Origin: a virus
DNA: 64,000 nucleotides
Virus record (IMG/VR): IMGVR_UViG_3300032516_000004
Coordinates: 62,001-126,000 of that record
Reading direction: 5' to 3' (one strand)
Of the stretch, positions 55,200 through 63,226 are shown piece after piece. Every line of letters begins with the position of its first letter. Positions within the stretch are counted from its first letter, which is position 1. The position numbers and the translations under genes are program-made. Under the pieces are notes generated by a model. It was given only the letters and a program-made list of their open reading frames with translations. It did not search any database and was not told where the DNA came from.

Positions 55200-56621
55200 G
55201 TGGCTCAGCGCATTGATATATCTGAAGATGCTTTAATACAAGATTGTGAAAACGGTCTTTTACAATCTGAAATGGCCCGAAAGTATAATGTGAGCAAAAC
55301 CACTATTAGTCAAAAGATTAAATTATATGGTATAAAATATACACCACGTTCTCAAAATCCAAGATATAGTGCTTTAATGTCTCAAGCATCTAATAAAATG
55401 TGGGACAATCAGGAATTACGACAACAGACTGGCAATCGAGCTAAGCAGCGCTGGGCCACAGAGCAATATCGTGAGAAGATTCAAGAAACTTACCAGAAGA
55501 CAGATTACGCGAAGCGTCAGGGTGAAATATCAAAGTTGGCGTGGCAGGATGATAAATATAGAAATCACTTAGTGTTATTATTTACATCTAATGAATTTAG
55601 AAATAAACAGCGTCAAAAATCTAATGATTGGTGGAATGATCCAAATAGAAGGCAGCAAGCTAGTAAAAGGACAAAACAAAATTGGACTAATGAAGAATTT
55701 CAACATAAGGTAGCAGTTGGTCAGAGTAAAGTTCCAAGAACAATGACCACCCCACATAGGCAGGTATGTAATTTACTTGATGCTATGGGCATAGAATATC
55801 AAACAGAGGTTCCAATAGCTAAGTATAGATTTGATATTTTGATACCTTCTCATAAGCTTTTTATTGAAACACAAGGTGATTATTGGCATGGTGAAAAGAA
55901 AAATGTAATCTGGCGAGATAGGGCTAAAGGATCATACATAGCCAACAATTTTCCGCAGTATAGGTATAAAGAATTATGGGAACATGAATGTGAGACCGAA
56001 GATTATGTTAGACATAAGCTAGAATATTGGCTTGGTGCTAAAATAAATCTTAAAGATTACAATTTTGACGATATACAAATTAAAACTGTAGATCGTGATG
56101 TGGCTAGTAAGTTTATTCGTGATTGGCACTATTTACATAAAGGCAGATTTGGTCTAGATATAGGTGGCTTTATAAGTGATCAGCTGGTTGTGTTGACTCG
56201 TTTTACGTCTGTTACTCGTCTCGAAATGGCTACAACAATAGGCTACCATCATAAAGAGGTATTGGAATTATCTAGATTATGTATCCATCCAGCATATCAG
56301 AAGAAGAATCTGGGTTCTTGGTTTTTGTCACGAGTTGAGGGTGTCATTAGACATTTAAGACCAGACATTAAGTGTTTGGTATCGTTTGCTGATATGACAT
56401 ATGGACATACGGGGGCAGTTTATAAGGCATCAAATTGGCAGTTAATATCAGAAACTAAACCAGATTATTGGTATGTGAAAGAGGATGGTTGGGTAATGCA
56501 TAAGAAAACATTATGGAATAAGGCTAAGGATGTTGGATTAACTGAAAACGATTTTGCTGCTAGATTTGGATATGTTAAAGTGTGGGGTAAAGAAAAATTT
56601 AAGTTTATTAAGAAACTGTAG
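55200..56621 (+). CDS. Vsr-like homing endonuclease with Mom-like acyltransferase domain
   Basis: A 473-residue protein with a GTG start. Residues 1-45 contain a helix-turn-helix (QSEMARKYNVSKTTISQKIKLYG). Residues about 55-175 carry four to five short W-containing modules (MWDNQELRQQ, AWQDDKYRN, WWNDPNRRQ, NWTNEEFQ), DNA-recognition repeats like those of phage homing nucleases. Residues 190-280 form a Vsr/PD-(D/E)XK-like nuclease (YRFDILIP, FIETQGDYWHG). Residues 295-450 resemble a GNAT fold of the Mom type (HKGRFGLDIGGFI ... LELSRLCIHPAYQKKNLGSWFL). It is a mobile element between capsid and early genes. Confidence 0.75.
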   Translation: MAQRIDISEDALIQDCENGLLQSEMARKYNVSKTTISQKIKLYGIKYTPRSQNPRYSALMSQASNKMWDNQELRQQTGNRAKQRWATEQYREKIQETYQKTDYAKRQGEISKLAWQDDKYRNHLVLLFTSNEFRNKQRQKSNDWWNDPNRRQQASKRTKQNWTNEEFQHKVAVGQSKVPRTMTTPHRQVCNLLDAMGIEYQTEVPIAKYRFDILIPSHKLFIETQGDYWHGEKKNVIWRDRAKGSYIANNFPQYRYKELWEHECETEDYVRHKLEYWLGAKINLKDYNFDDIQIKTVDRDVASKFIRDWHYLHKGRFGLDIGGFISDQLVVLTRFTSVTRLEMATTIGYHHKEVLELSRLCIHPAYQKKNLGSWFLSRVEGVIRHLRPDIKCLVSFADMTYGHTGAVYKASNWQLISETKPDYWYVKEDGWVMHKKTLWNKAKDVGLTENDFAARFGYVKVWGKEKFKFIKKL

Positions 56622-56658
56622 AGGCTGACGAGGTAGAGCCTACACCCATTAAGTCTGT

Positions 56659-56874
56659 TTACTGATGTTCTACAAGCACGACACGTATATCACTAGGTAG
56701 ATTACTTGCAGAAGTTAGGTATAGCTTTGCTTTACAGTCTGGACAATGTACAATTACACCAGCGCTGTGTGACTGGCTTGCTCCCAAAGCACACTCTAAA
56801 TTTAGTATTCTTTGGTTCTGCTGCCTCAAATCTTTGAGCATCAATTCAATCGTGGCTGTTGGGTCAAGGGTCAT
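56659..56874 (-). CDS. Small zinc-binding protein
   Basis: A 71-residue protein with HCPDCKAKLYL (one CxxC) and a helical N-terminal half (LMLKDLRQQNQRIL), which may be coiled coil. It ends the leftward cluster, convergent with the endonuclease gene. Its start overlaps the upstream stop as ATGA. Confidence 0.5.
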   Translation of the reverse strand: MTLDPTATIELMLKDLRQQNQRILNLECALGASQSHSAGVIVHCPDCKAKLYLTSASNLPSDIRVVLVEHQ

Positions 56875-56999
56875 TTGTTATCCTTTTGTTTTCTCAGACA
56901 CCCATCCTCTGGGGTTAATGCTGTAGTTTTAGTATCGGGACACCCATAGTATCCACAGTATTGATTCATTGAGTAATCAGTCAGAATGTTGGTTTTCAT
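56871..56999 (-). CDS. 42-residue small protein
   Basis: The ORF runs from ATG 56999 to TGA overlapping the next start (ATGA at 56871-56874) and overlaps its upstream neighbour by 23 bp. The peptide (beginning MKTNILTDYSMNQYCGYYGC) has three Cys residues and may bind metal. The perfect overlap at its 3' end supports translation. Confidence 0.45.
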   Translation of the reverse strand: MKTNILTDYSMNQYCGYYGCPDTKTTALTPEDGCLRKQKDNK

Positions 57000-57126
57000 G
57001 GGCTACTTTCAAACATAAATCCAGATGATCGTCATCAACGCTGCCGTCGTCTAATGTAATGTGAAGACAACACCCCGCACAGTGTCGATCATAAATTTGA
57101 TCAACTAATTGTTTGATTTCACTCAT
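56977..57126 (-). CDS. 49-residue small protein
   Basis: ATG 57126 with GGGA upstream; the peptide contains DRHCAGCCLHITLDDGSVDDD. Before the 41-bp duplication in the next upstream gene, that gene would have ended at 57126 in a TAATG overlap with this start, which supports it as a genuine coupled gene. Confidence 0.5.
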   Translation of the reverse strand: MSEIKQLVDQIYDRHCAGCCLHITLDDGSVDDDHLDLCLKVAHENQHSD

Positions 57127-57202
57127 TAGTATGTCCCTTTAAGGAAGGTGACGGGATAGAGCATATGTTCATCAGGTCTGTTCATTGGGGGTTTCATTTG
57201 TA

Positions 57203-57553
57203 CTAGCGCAGCCATTGCGCTAACTTTATGTAAACAATTACCGTGAAAGTTAGGTGAATCACTATGGACCGGCTTAATTCTCCAGGAAAGTTAGGTGAAT
57301 CACTATGGACCGGCTTAATTCTCCAGTAGATGTCTGTTATACCATGTGATTCAGCGAGTTTTACAATTTGTTGATACAGGGTCTCAATATCAACATTGTT
57401 ATCGCCAAAGTATATATTTTCTGGATATCTAGTCTGAACCATCAAGTATTTATCATCAATGCGTTGTATGCTCGCAATACCTTCAACCATTTTTAATATT
57501 TCACCCTGTTCTAGAGTGTGTTCACGTAGATGGTAGCTTTCAGTCGTTGTCAT
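57203..57553 (-). pseudogene. Hypothetical protein frameshifted by a 41-bp duplication
   Basis: As sequenced it encodes 116 residues from ATG 57553 to TAG 57203. A 41-bp tandem duplication near the 3' end (57245-57326) shifts the frame; the last 24 residues (ELSRSIVIHLTFTVIV...) are out-of-frame. Removing one copy restores a frame that continues HGNCLHKVSAMAALVQMK and ends with TAA at 57126, overlapping the next gene's start. Function unknown; it has a QTRYPENIYFGDNN segment. It overlaps the upstream gene by 14 bp. A sequencing or assembly error cannot be excluded. Confidence 0.6.
57245..57326. repeat. 41-bp perfect tandem duplication
   Basis: Bases 57245-57285 and 57286-57326 are identical, starting GAAAGTTAGG and ending TTCTCCAG. 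The unit length is not a multiple of three, so it breaks the frame of the overlapping leftward gene. Confidence 0.97.
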
Positions 57554-57818
57554 CTTTTGGTTCCTCGGTAATAGCACGCTCTTGAACCACGAATTGTCTT
57601 TGATGGTTAAACATGCCATTAGCATCGAAGACAGGAGCAATTGCGGTATAGGCAGCAATTCGCATTCCACGTGGGACTTCGAACACCATCAGCTCTCTCG
57701 TGTGTTGATCTAGCATATTATCAATAGTTCGCCACCGATAAGTGGCGTCGAAACTTGACCAGTTATTGACACCGAACTTTGCCAATCGCTCTCCCACGAT
57801 ATCCATAATAGTTTTCAT
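57540..57818 (-). CDS. Hypothetical protein
   Basis: A 92-residue protein with a YRWRTIDNMLDQHTRELMVFEV core. The start overlaps the previous stop as ATGA. It belongs to the leftward early-type cluster. No motif recognised. Confidence 0.5.
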   Translation of the reverse strand: MKTIMDIVGERLAKFGVNNWSSFDATYRWRTIDNMLDQHTRELMVFEVPRGMRIAAYTAIAPVFDANGMFNHQRQFVVQERAITEEPKDDND

Positions 57819-58051
57819 GGTTGTTCTGCAATCGCCCCGATTTCGTGGATGGTTTTAATTAGACTATTAATCAAATCTTTATGTTGATCGTCGTACATTA
57901 AGTCAAGGGAGACAGTTAGCCGTACCTCGGGTGAGCAGTCCATAGCAATTGGACGTCCCCAATTCTCGGTTGTCATTTCATGGGGCTCCGCGTATCGGGG
58001 CTTTACGTCTCGTGATTGGGATAGCTTAAATGGTGTTACACAATGAATCAT
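57815..58051 (-). CDS. Hypothetical protein
   Basis: A 78-residue protein; AAGGAG seven bases before ATG 58051 favours this start over the longer frame to 58096, which would overlap the NADAR gene. The LTVSLDLMYDDQHKDLINSL segment suggests an alpha/beta fold. Function unknown. Confidence 0.5.
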   Translation of the reverse strand: MIHCVTPFKLSQSRDVKPRYAEPHEMTTENWGRPIAMDCSPEVRLTVSLDLMYDDQHKDLINSLIKTIHEIGAIAEQP

Positions 58052-58061
58052 TGGATTCTCC

Positions 58062-58511
58062 TTAGATTTTTTGGTCCCAGTACATACGACCTTCAATAAT
58101 TTCTTGTCTTACACGCATTAGTATCTTACCCAGATGATTTTGTCCTTTGCCGCCACATACACCCCAGAACTTATCACCCCAGGTATTACCTTCGATCAAT
58201 TCTACATTACCGGTTCCTAATAGATCTAGGGTCAACGATGGGCTGTTAGCAAACTTATTACGAACCAAATATTCCATGAGCGGTATTTTGATTTTGCTGA
58301 AGTCAGCACGCATGGTGACCTGTCTACCTAGAATCCTCGCATCTCCTGGTGAATAAGTGTTTCGTATCGCCTCACTGGCCTGTGGATTAAACGTTTTGGT
58401 TGCTTGATATGCATGTTCTACAGATTTATATTCAATACCATTTAAGTATACCGGTGATTCATAAAAATTAGACAGGAATCGATAAATACCTGTGAACCTA
58501 TTAATTGCCAT
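58062..58511 (-). CDS. NADAR (YbiA-like) domain protein
   Basis: A 149-residue protein that is a single NADAR domain: FLSNFYESPVYLNG and YKSVEHAYQATK near the N terminus and WGDKFWGVCGGKGQNHLGKILMRVR near the C terminus are its family signature. NADAR proteins act on N-glycosidic bonds of nucleotides or ADP-ribose; some reverse ADP-ribosylation of DNA by DarT-type toxins, so a phage copy may counter host defence, or salvage NAD. It is the first gene of this leftward group and is divergent from the phosphoesterase. Confidence 0.88.
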   Translation of the reverse strand: MAINRFTGIYRFLSNFYESPVYLNGIEYKSVEHAYQATKTFNPQASEAIRNTYSPGDARILGRQVTMRADFSKIKIPLMEYLVRNKFANSPSLTLDLLGTGNVELIEGNTWGDKFWGVCGGKGQNHLGKILMRVRQEIIEGRMYWDQKI

Positions 58512-58555
58512 GTAGCGATATATAAATTTGATGTTCTATTAATTTATAGTTAGAC
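58512..58555. promoter_or_regulatory. Divergent promoter region with TATAAAT-like boxes
   Basis: This 44-bp gap separates NADAR (left) and phosphoesterase (right). It holds TATATAAAT on the + strand and TATAAAT on the - strand, both resembling T4-type late -10 elements or host AT-rich -10 boxes. Assignment is tentative. Confidence 0.3.
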
Positions 58556-59128
58556 ATGGCGATTTGGTTTACATCGGACACACATTTCAAACACGCTAAC
58601 ATCCTTAAGTATTGTGGTCGTCCATTTGACAATATTGGGACTCATGATCAGACGCTAATTAAACGTTGGAATAATAAAGTTCAGCCAGATGATGTGGTAT
58701 ATCATTTGGGTGATTTTGCGTTTGGTAGATCAGAAGATTGGATGACGATTATTAGACAATTAAATGGTTGTATTAATCTGATCAAGGGCAACCATGATCA
58801 TAGTGATAAATTGAAGAAACTCAAGGAATTACCAGGCAAGAATCTCAATTTCTTGGGTCACTATCACGAGGTAAAGGTTGACGATGAAGAAATGGATGTT
58901 ACTCAGGTAATTGTGCTATTTCATTACCCGATTGAGTCATGGAATAAGCGACATCATGGGTCTTGGCACCTACACGGCCATACGCACAATAATCTTATGT
59001 CACCAGAGTATCAGGCTAGGCTGGATGTTAGCGTTGACAGTCACGATTATTCGCCGATTTCTTATGATGACGTGAAAACACTGATGACCCGAAAGGTATT
59101 CAAGGTAATCGATCACCACGGGTCATAG
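58556..59128 (+). CDS. Calcineurin-like metallophosphoesterase
   Basis: A 190-residue protein with the full set of motifs: SDTHFKH (7-13), GDFAFG (about 52-57), GNHDHS (about 78-83), HYP at about 122-124 and HGHTHNN (about 139-145). These bind two metals for phosphodiester hydrolysis. Substrate unknown; phage homologues act on nucleic acids or cyclic nucleotides. It is the only rightward gene in an otherwise leftward stretch and its 3' end overlaps the convergent gene by 6 bp. Confidence 0.88.
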   Translation: MAIWFTSDTHFKHANILKYCGRPFDNIGTHDQTLIKRWNNKVQPDDVVYHLGDFAFGRSEDWMTIIRQLNGCINLIKGNHDHSDKLKKLKELPGKNLNFLGHYHEVKVDDEEMDVTQVIVLFHYPIESWNKRHHGSWHLHGHTHNNLMSPEYQARLDVSVDSHDYSPISYDDVKTLMTRKVFKVIDHHGS

Positions 59129-59353
59129 TGTATATTTACCAGTTTCCTGATATTGTTTTCTTAATTCTCGAATATCTTGTTCATTTAGGTAATGAATAAA
59201 AGTTTGCCATGGTTTTGGCTCTTGTCCAAATTCCCATATGAGGTTATATTTATTTCGTATGGCAAATCTTATTAACATGTGTTGTTTGTGGTTGGATAAG
59301 ACCAACACTTCAAATGTGTCGTCGTCCATAGTTATTAAGGCATTTAGGTCCAT
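59123..59353 (-). CDS. Hypothetical protein
   Basis: A 76-residue protein, 1 bp downstream of the preceding leftward stop. Contains an alpha/beta-like pattern (DDDTFEVLVLSNHKQHMLIRF) and a helical C terminus. No assignment. Confidence 0.45.
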   Translation of the reverse strand: MDLNALITMDDDTFEVLVLSNHKQHMLIRFAIRNKYNLIWEFGQEPKPWQTFIHYLNEQDIRELRKQYQETGKYTL

Positions 59354-59354
59354 G

Positions 59355-59960
59355 TTATTTCTTAACCGAGTTCATATAGAACCATCGATTCGGCGCATAG
59401 ATGACCCATTGTTCACCGTCCCATCGTTTGAACACGTCATCGCCGGGATTGTAGTAACAATCACCAGTTGTGGGTGATTCTGGGCATTTGTCTTCCGCTT
59501 GTAACAGCATGCCGCTTCGGTCCACAGAGTTTTCTCGATGGATCTTGATTGTTTCCCGATCGCTATTGATTAGTGCTAGAATTAATACAGAAACATGTGG
59601 GTCTTCACACGGTTTCCACATATTGTTACCTAACATGTCTTTACTTAGAAATTCACATTTAAGTTCGTAGTTCGAGGTATCATACGACTTTGGTACCCAG
59701 GCGGCTCGCCAAGTGTTTTCTTGATTTGTCCATTCCACATATTGGGGTTTCTTATCACATCTACACCCAACATCTTTACAAGTAAGTTCTTTAGCCATTG
59801 ATAGCTCCTCACAGCATTTTTGACAATCTCGATTGTCGTTTGCAATTAAATATAGGTTAATCGGCGATCCACCATTAAAGAAATGATTATTAATAGTATG
59901 GTCCAAATCTGGTAAAATGTCTTTCCAGTTTTGGAGTGACACAACAGTTACTTTATTCAT
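59355..59960 (-). CDS. Hypothetical Cys-rich protein
   Basis: A 201-residue protein beginning MNKVTVVSLQNWKDILP. A Cys-rich segment (DCQKCCEELSM...CKDVGCRCDKK, about residues 44-69) suggests metal binding, and the C terminus contains NPGDDVFKRWDGEQWVIYAPN, a Trp-rich motif like those in small phage or tail-associated domains. Its ATG lies within the end of the HNH gene, 8 bp overlap; the larger open frame to 60104 is inside that gene. Confidence 0.5.
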   Translation of the reverse strand: MNKVTVVSLQNWKDILPDLDHTINNHFFNGGSPINLYLIANDNRDCQKCCEELSMAKELTCKDVGCRCDKKPQYVEWTNQENTWRAAWVPKSYDTSNYELKCEFLSKDMLGNNMWKPCEDPHVSVLILALINSDRETIKIHRENSVDRSGMLLQAEDKCPESPTTGDCYYNPGDDVFKRWDGEQWVIYAPNRWFYMNSVKK

Positions 59961-60501
59961 TTTTGGTACTCTTGGCCCTTTTGGCTGCAAGCTTGGCAGT
60001 TTCTTGTTTGTGGCACTGGCAACATAGGGTTCTATAATTGTCGAGCCCACATTCGCCACCACCTTCAATGACCGGTATAATATGGTCAGCATCCCAAATT
60101 CCATACCAGGGTCTGGATCGATACCGATGAACCGGTATTTTGAGTTCTTGGAGCTTTGTCATTAGCTTAACGTTTTTGAGAATATTGTTTTCATATTCCC
60201 AGGTGTATTGATTCTTTGGGCCGTTTTTATCTTCAAGCTTTTCTAGTTTTTTGACCAGGGCTTTGCAATCTATACCACATATGGTACAAACACCGTGGTC
60301 TCGAGCATATAACTTGGTTCTTACATATGTAGGATTTGTTTTGATTTTCCAACGATCTACACATTGATCGCCACAAAATGATCGGCGACCCACTGGTACT
60401 TCAGCGTTACATTGCCGACATAAGGCTCTATCATTGGGTCCACGAGGTAAAGCCTTGGGATTAACCCAGCCCCGCTGTCCGCTAACTCGCTGAGTGCTCA
60501 T
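59953..60501 (-). CDS. HNH endonuclease
   Basis: A 182-residue protein. An N-terminal zinc ribbon (CRQCNAEV ... FCGDQC) precedes CTICGIDC and the HNH core DADHIIPVIEGGG ... LDNYRTLCCQCHKQET. This is the McrA-like HNH fold of phage homing or restriction enzymes. Unlike a freestanding homing gene it is embedded between small genes with coupled overlaps (1 bp and 8 bp), which may mean it belongs to the operon. Confidence 0.85.
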   Translation of the reverse strand: MSTQRVSGQRGWVNPKALPRGPNDRALCRQCNAEVPVGRRSFCGDQCVDRWKIKTNPTYVRTKLYARDHGVCTICGIDCKALVKKLEKLEDKNGPKNQYTWEYENNILKNVKLMTKLQELKIPVHRYRSRPWYGIWDADHIIPVIEGGGECGLDNYRTLCCQCHKQETAKLAAKRAKSTKNE

Positions 60502-60770
60502 TAGATACCATATCTAAATTTTTCATTGTGGAATTTTACTTGGCACTCTCTGTCGTCTCTTTTAATTACCACACCAAATGATTCTGAGTGCCCCATCATC
60601 GACACACTATCGCCCACCTTATAGTAATGAGAGGGATCAGGTATTGAAATTACTTCGGGATACATGTCATTTAAATATTCTTCTACTTCTTTCATCCATG
60701 GTTCTATAATCTCGGTTCTTTCAAAATTCTTCATGGCCTGGTACAATAACACGTCAGCGTTTGATCTCAT
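60501..60770 (-). CDS. Hypothetical protein, SH3-like
   Basis: An 89-residue protein. Residues about 50-85 (YKVGDSVSMMGHSESFGVVIKRDDRECQVKFHNEKF) form a small beta barrel pattern like SH3/KOW-type modules used in RNA polymerase or ribosome binding. The N-terminal half is helical. It overlaps the HNH gene start by one base. Confidence 0.5.
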   Translation of the reverse strand: MRSNADVLLYQAMKNFERTEIIEPWMKEVEEYLNDMYPEVISIPDPSHYYKVGDSVSMMGHSESFGVVIKRDDRECQVKFHNEKFRYGI

Positions 60771-60780
60771 ATATATTCAC

Positions 60781-61152
60781 CTACTTCCACAATTTAATAT
60801 CTTCCCATTGTTGTATGGTTAAGTAGTGGACTTCAGGCGCTAATCGTCCAAATTCAAGTAGAACCCTATACACTCTTACAAACTCTGTTAGTGGTTCACC
60901 GAGGAGTTGAACATTGCCACCTTGTAAAGCATCAAAACCTTTGGGAGAATTGATAAATTTATGAAATACTTCTATATCTTCTCGTCGTTTTTCTTTGGCT
61001 AACTCTTCAATAATCTGTGTGTTAGACCAATCCCGAAGACAACGCATGGATTTTAAATCTTCAAACGATTCTTTAATACGTCCACCAACTTCAATCCCAC
61101 GTGGTGTGATTGAATATTCGGTAAACTCTGCGTTTTTGATTATTCGAGTCAT
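60781..61152 (-). CDS. Hypothetical protein
   Basis: A 123-residue, mostly helical protein; TGGAG seven bases upstream and an ATGA overlap with the preceding stop support ATG 61152. The N-terminal EYSITPRGIEVGGRI strand pair precedes helices. No motif. Confidence 0.5.
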   Translation of the reverse strand: MTRIIKNAEFTEYSITPRGIEVGGRIKESFEDLKSMRCLRDWSNTQIIEELAKEKRREDIEVFHKFINSPKGFDALQGGNVQLLGEPLTEFVRVYRVLLEFGRLAPEVHYLTIQQWEDIKLWK

Positions 61153-61622
61153 AAGTTTACTCCAGCTAACGCTATCTGATAGGCTTTGTGAATTGGTGGC
61201 CATTCCAATTCTATACCAACCTGACGCATGGTCTGGGTAATATTTACCCCCATGGCTTCAGGACAGGTAGTTATTCCATATAGGGTTGGATGTGTTCTGG
61301 TAGATAAAAATAATTTGATTTCGTTTTTCAATTGTTTTCTAGCGGTTCCTTGCCAGTATAAACAGTTAACTAGTTGTCGCCATGACCAATTTGGATGCTT
61401 TTGCTTCATCTTATTAACATGTTGTTCTAAATCAAAAATATTATAAATAGCAAACACGTCATTTCTATGCGTGTCAAACATAGAATCATATACAGGCATA
61501 TGTGGCGGGCAGGTAAGTTTCCTATTAAAATTTGGGCATCCCCGTGGATGTCCTGGATATGGCGCAGTACATAACCCGATAACATTTGGCTGTAAAATTG
61601 GTTTTATGGGCATAAATGGCAT
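61149..61622 (-). CDS. DUF2284-like predicted metal-binding protein
   Basis: A 157-residue protein with the characteristic C..YPGHPRGCPNFNRKLTCPP segment (Cys residues at about 18, 29 and 38) seen in DUF2284-type proteins of unknown function, thought to bind a metal or iron-sulfur cluster. The C-terminal ITTCPEAMG holds another Cys. The start is coupled to the upstream stop by TAATG. Confidence 0.6.
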   Translation of the reverse strand: MPFMPIKPILQPNVIGLCTAPYPGHPRGCPNFNRKLTCPPHMPVYDSMFDTHRNDVFAIYNIFDLEQHVNKMKQKHPNWSWRQLVNCLYWQGTARKQLKNEIKLFLSTRTHPTLYGITTCPEAMGVNITQTMRQVGIELEWPPIHKAYQIALAGVNL

Positions 61623-61915
61623 TATGCTTTTACCACGATATGGCACCCATCTTTTAAGTGGGCGTAAGATTCTTCGCGTAGTTTCAGATGATCTTTATAA
61701 TTATTGATTGTAGCTTCTTCTTTTGTTGGCCAAAGGGCACGATACCACCAAGTCAAAGTATCAGGGTCTACATCACGACCAAACTGCATATTAGCCATAC
61801 CAAAAGACACCACGGCATCTCGAAAAGTTGTGCCATAGGCTTTTCCTGCTAGATGTACAGGACCGGGAGCATAACCACCGATGTCCTTGCTTACCCAGAT
61901 TTCGTATTCCTTCAT
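61622..61915 (-). CDS. Hypothetical protein
   Basis: A 97-residue protein with a beta-rich N terminus (YEIWVSKDIGGYAPGPVHLAGKAYGTTF) and a WWYRALWPTKEEA stretch. Small phage protein of unknown role in the leftward cluster. Confidence 0.5.
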   Translation of the reverse strand: MKEYEIWVSKDIGGYAPGPVHLAGKAYGTTFRDAVVSFGMANMQFGRDVDPDTLTWWYRALWPTKEEATINNYKDHLKLREESYAHLKDGCHIVVKA

Positions 61916-61958
61916 TTTTTGCTTTCTGGTTGTATAACCGGTTTTATGGGTATAAAGG

Positions 61959-62186
61959 TCATTTTAATGAGTTTCTAAACGCTTTCCATTGTTTGATCAT
62001 ATAGTTGGCAATTTCTAATCGCTCTTCAACGGTGAAGTGATAGTCTCGATCCAAACAATCATCATATCCCGCCATAATTTTATCGATACGTCTAGGATTC
62101 ATACATAACCCGATAGTATCTTCACAGGCTATAAGTTCCCGGTCAGAGCATTTAAGTTCAAAATTACCATTTTTAAGTAACTTCAT
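61959..62186 (-). CDS. Hypothetical protein
   Basis: A 75-residue protein, mostly helical with three Cys residues (KCSDRELIAC, GLC) and a C-terminal helix (EERLEIANYMIKQWKAF). It overlaps the previous gene end by 4 bp. Function unknown. Confidence 0.5.
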   Translation of the reverse strand: MKLLKNGNFELKCSDRELIACEDTIGLCMNPRRIDKIMAGYDDCLDRDYHFTVEERLEIANYMIKQWKAFRNSLK

Positions 62187-62434
62187 GATTCTTCTCGTGG
62201 TGGAACTGGTGATAGTCCTTGTTCAGCTCTTCTCATACATATTCGACAGATTCCAAGCCCCGTGTTATTGCGCCAGATTGAGTAAGCGGTTCCCTGGTCT
62301 CGATTCCAACCACGTCGGCACATTGGCCATCCGGGATCACTAAAAGTACCCCGATATAGGTGGGCTCTGAACCGTTCGTCGGCCCGATAATCTCGGTCTA
62401 GACCCGGCATATATTCTTGTCCACCAATAATCAT
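62183..62434 (-). CDS. Hypothetical Arg-rich protein with CxxC
   Basis: An 83-residue basic protein with many Arg residues and CRRGW plus CRICMRR (one CxxC), consistent with a nucleic-acid-binding zinc module. ATGA overlaps link it to both neighbours. Confidence 0.5.
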   Translation of the reverse strand: MIIGGQEYMPGLDRDYRADERFRAHLYRGTFSDPGWPMCRRGWNRDQGTAYSIWRNNTGLGICRICMRRAEQGLSPVPPREES

Positions 62435-62682
62435 TTACTATCTATTGTGTGAATTCGTATTACAGAACCGTCGTGGCCATGTATTACTTGTGGATAACAC
62501 TTTAAGCACAACATTTTACCATCTGAACCACGATACATTCCAGTTGCTGCTATCACACCATGAACAGGACATTTAATTAAGTGTTCTAACGCATGTCCAA
62601 CAATTTCTTCCATATACCAACCAGTTACTTGGTCTTTATTAACCAATTCACCATTACGAACCACGTATTTGGTGCCCTTCAT
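62431..62682 (-). CDS. Hypothetical zinc-binding protein
   Basis: An 83-residue protein with CPVHG and CLKCYP, which together form a Cys/His zinc-binding pattern. Part of the overlapping leftward cluster. Function unknown. Confidence 0.5.
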   Translation of the reverse strand: MKGTKYVVRNGELVNKDQVTGWYMEEIVGHALEHLIKCPVHGVIAATGMYRGSDGKMLCLKCYPQVIHGHDGSVIRIHTIDSK

Positions 62683-62715
62683 TTTACAATGCTCTTCAGT
62701 GCTTTTGAACTGTTC

Positions 62716-62943
62716 TCATTTTGTGACCCTGGTATTTATGTATAGACCAATAATAAGCTGGTGATTTTTAAATCTTTGGTACGGCACTATCGTAGTATTT
62801 TCTGGTAGCATCCTGACCCCCAGATCATGAGACTGTGATATTAAGTGTTGAATTCCTAGTTTTGCTGCCCGCCGAATTAGAATCTCTTCAGTTGATGGGT
62901 TTTCTAATTCCTTCTTAGTCATGTTTCTATATAGTAATCTCAT
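62716..62943 (-). CDS. Hypothetical protein
   Basis: A 75-residue helical protein; the second in-frame ATG at 62922 (MTKKELENPS) is an alternative start. It begins the leftward cluster and is divergent from the 62961 gene with only 17 bp between them. Confidence 0.45.
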   Translation of the reverse strand: MRLLYRNMTKKELENPSTEEILIRRAAKLGIQHLISQSHDLGVRMLPENTTIVPYQRFKNHQLIIGLYINTRVTK

Positions 62944-62944
62944 G

Positions 62945-62960
62945 TGGTGCCGGTTATTAT
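62945..62960 (+). promoter_or_regulatory. TGGTGCC-N-GTTAT motif, copy 1
   Basis: TGGTGCCGGTTAT occurs directly before ATG 62961; a near-identical TGGTGCCAGTTAT occurs at 63227-63239 upstream of the reductase gene. It could be a phage promoter or operator element. Confidence 0.3.
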
Positions 62961-63188
62961 ATGACGGGTATGGAACCCTTCAAACTGACCCCTGAAGAGA
63001 TTAATGAGTTTTTGTTGATAGAGGCCGATGAGCGATGGCTACGCGCTGAACATGAAAAGCTAGCATTACGTAAGCAGAATATATTTCTAAAATTATCTTT
63101 TCGTGTGAAAACAGAATTGGATAATTGGGGAGTTGATTTGTCTCGGGGCATGTGTGTTCCACCATTGCAGAACAAAAATCAAGAGTGA
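62961..63188 (+). CDS. Hypothetical protein
   Basis: A 75-residue protein with a helical, charged body (PEEINEFLLIEADERWLRAEHEKLALRK) and no recognisable motif. It starts the rightward unit that continues with the reductase gene. The ribosome binding site is not strong. Confidence 0.45.
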   Translation: MTGMEPFKLTPEEINEFLLIEADERWLRAEHEKLALRKQNIFLKLSFRVKTELDNWGVDLSRGMCVPPLQNKNQE

Positions 63189-63226
63189 CCATATTTCTGT
63201 GTTTTCATGCTAATATGACTATTTGC

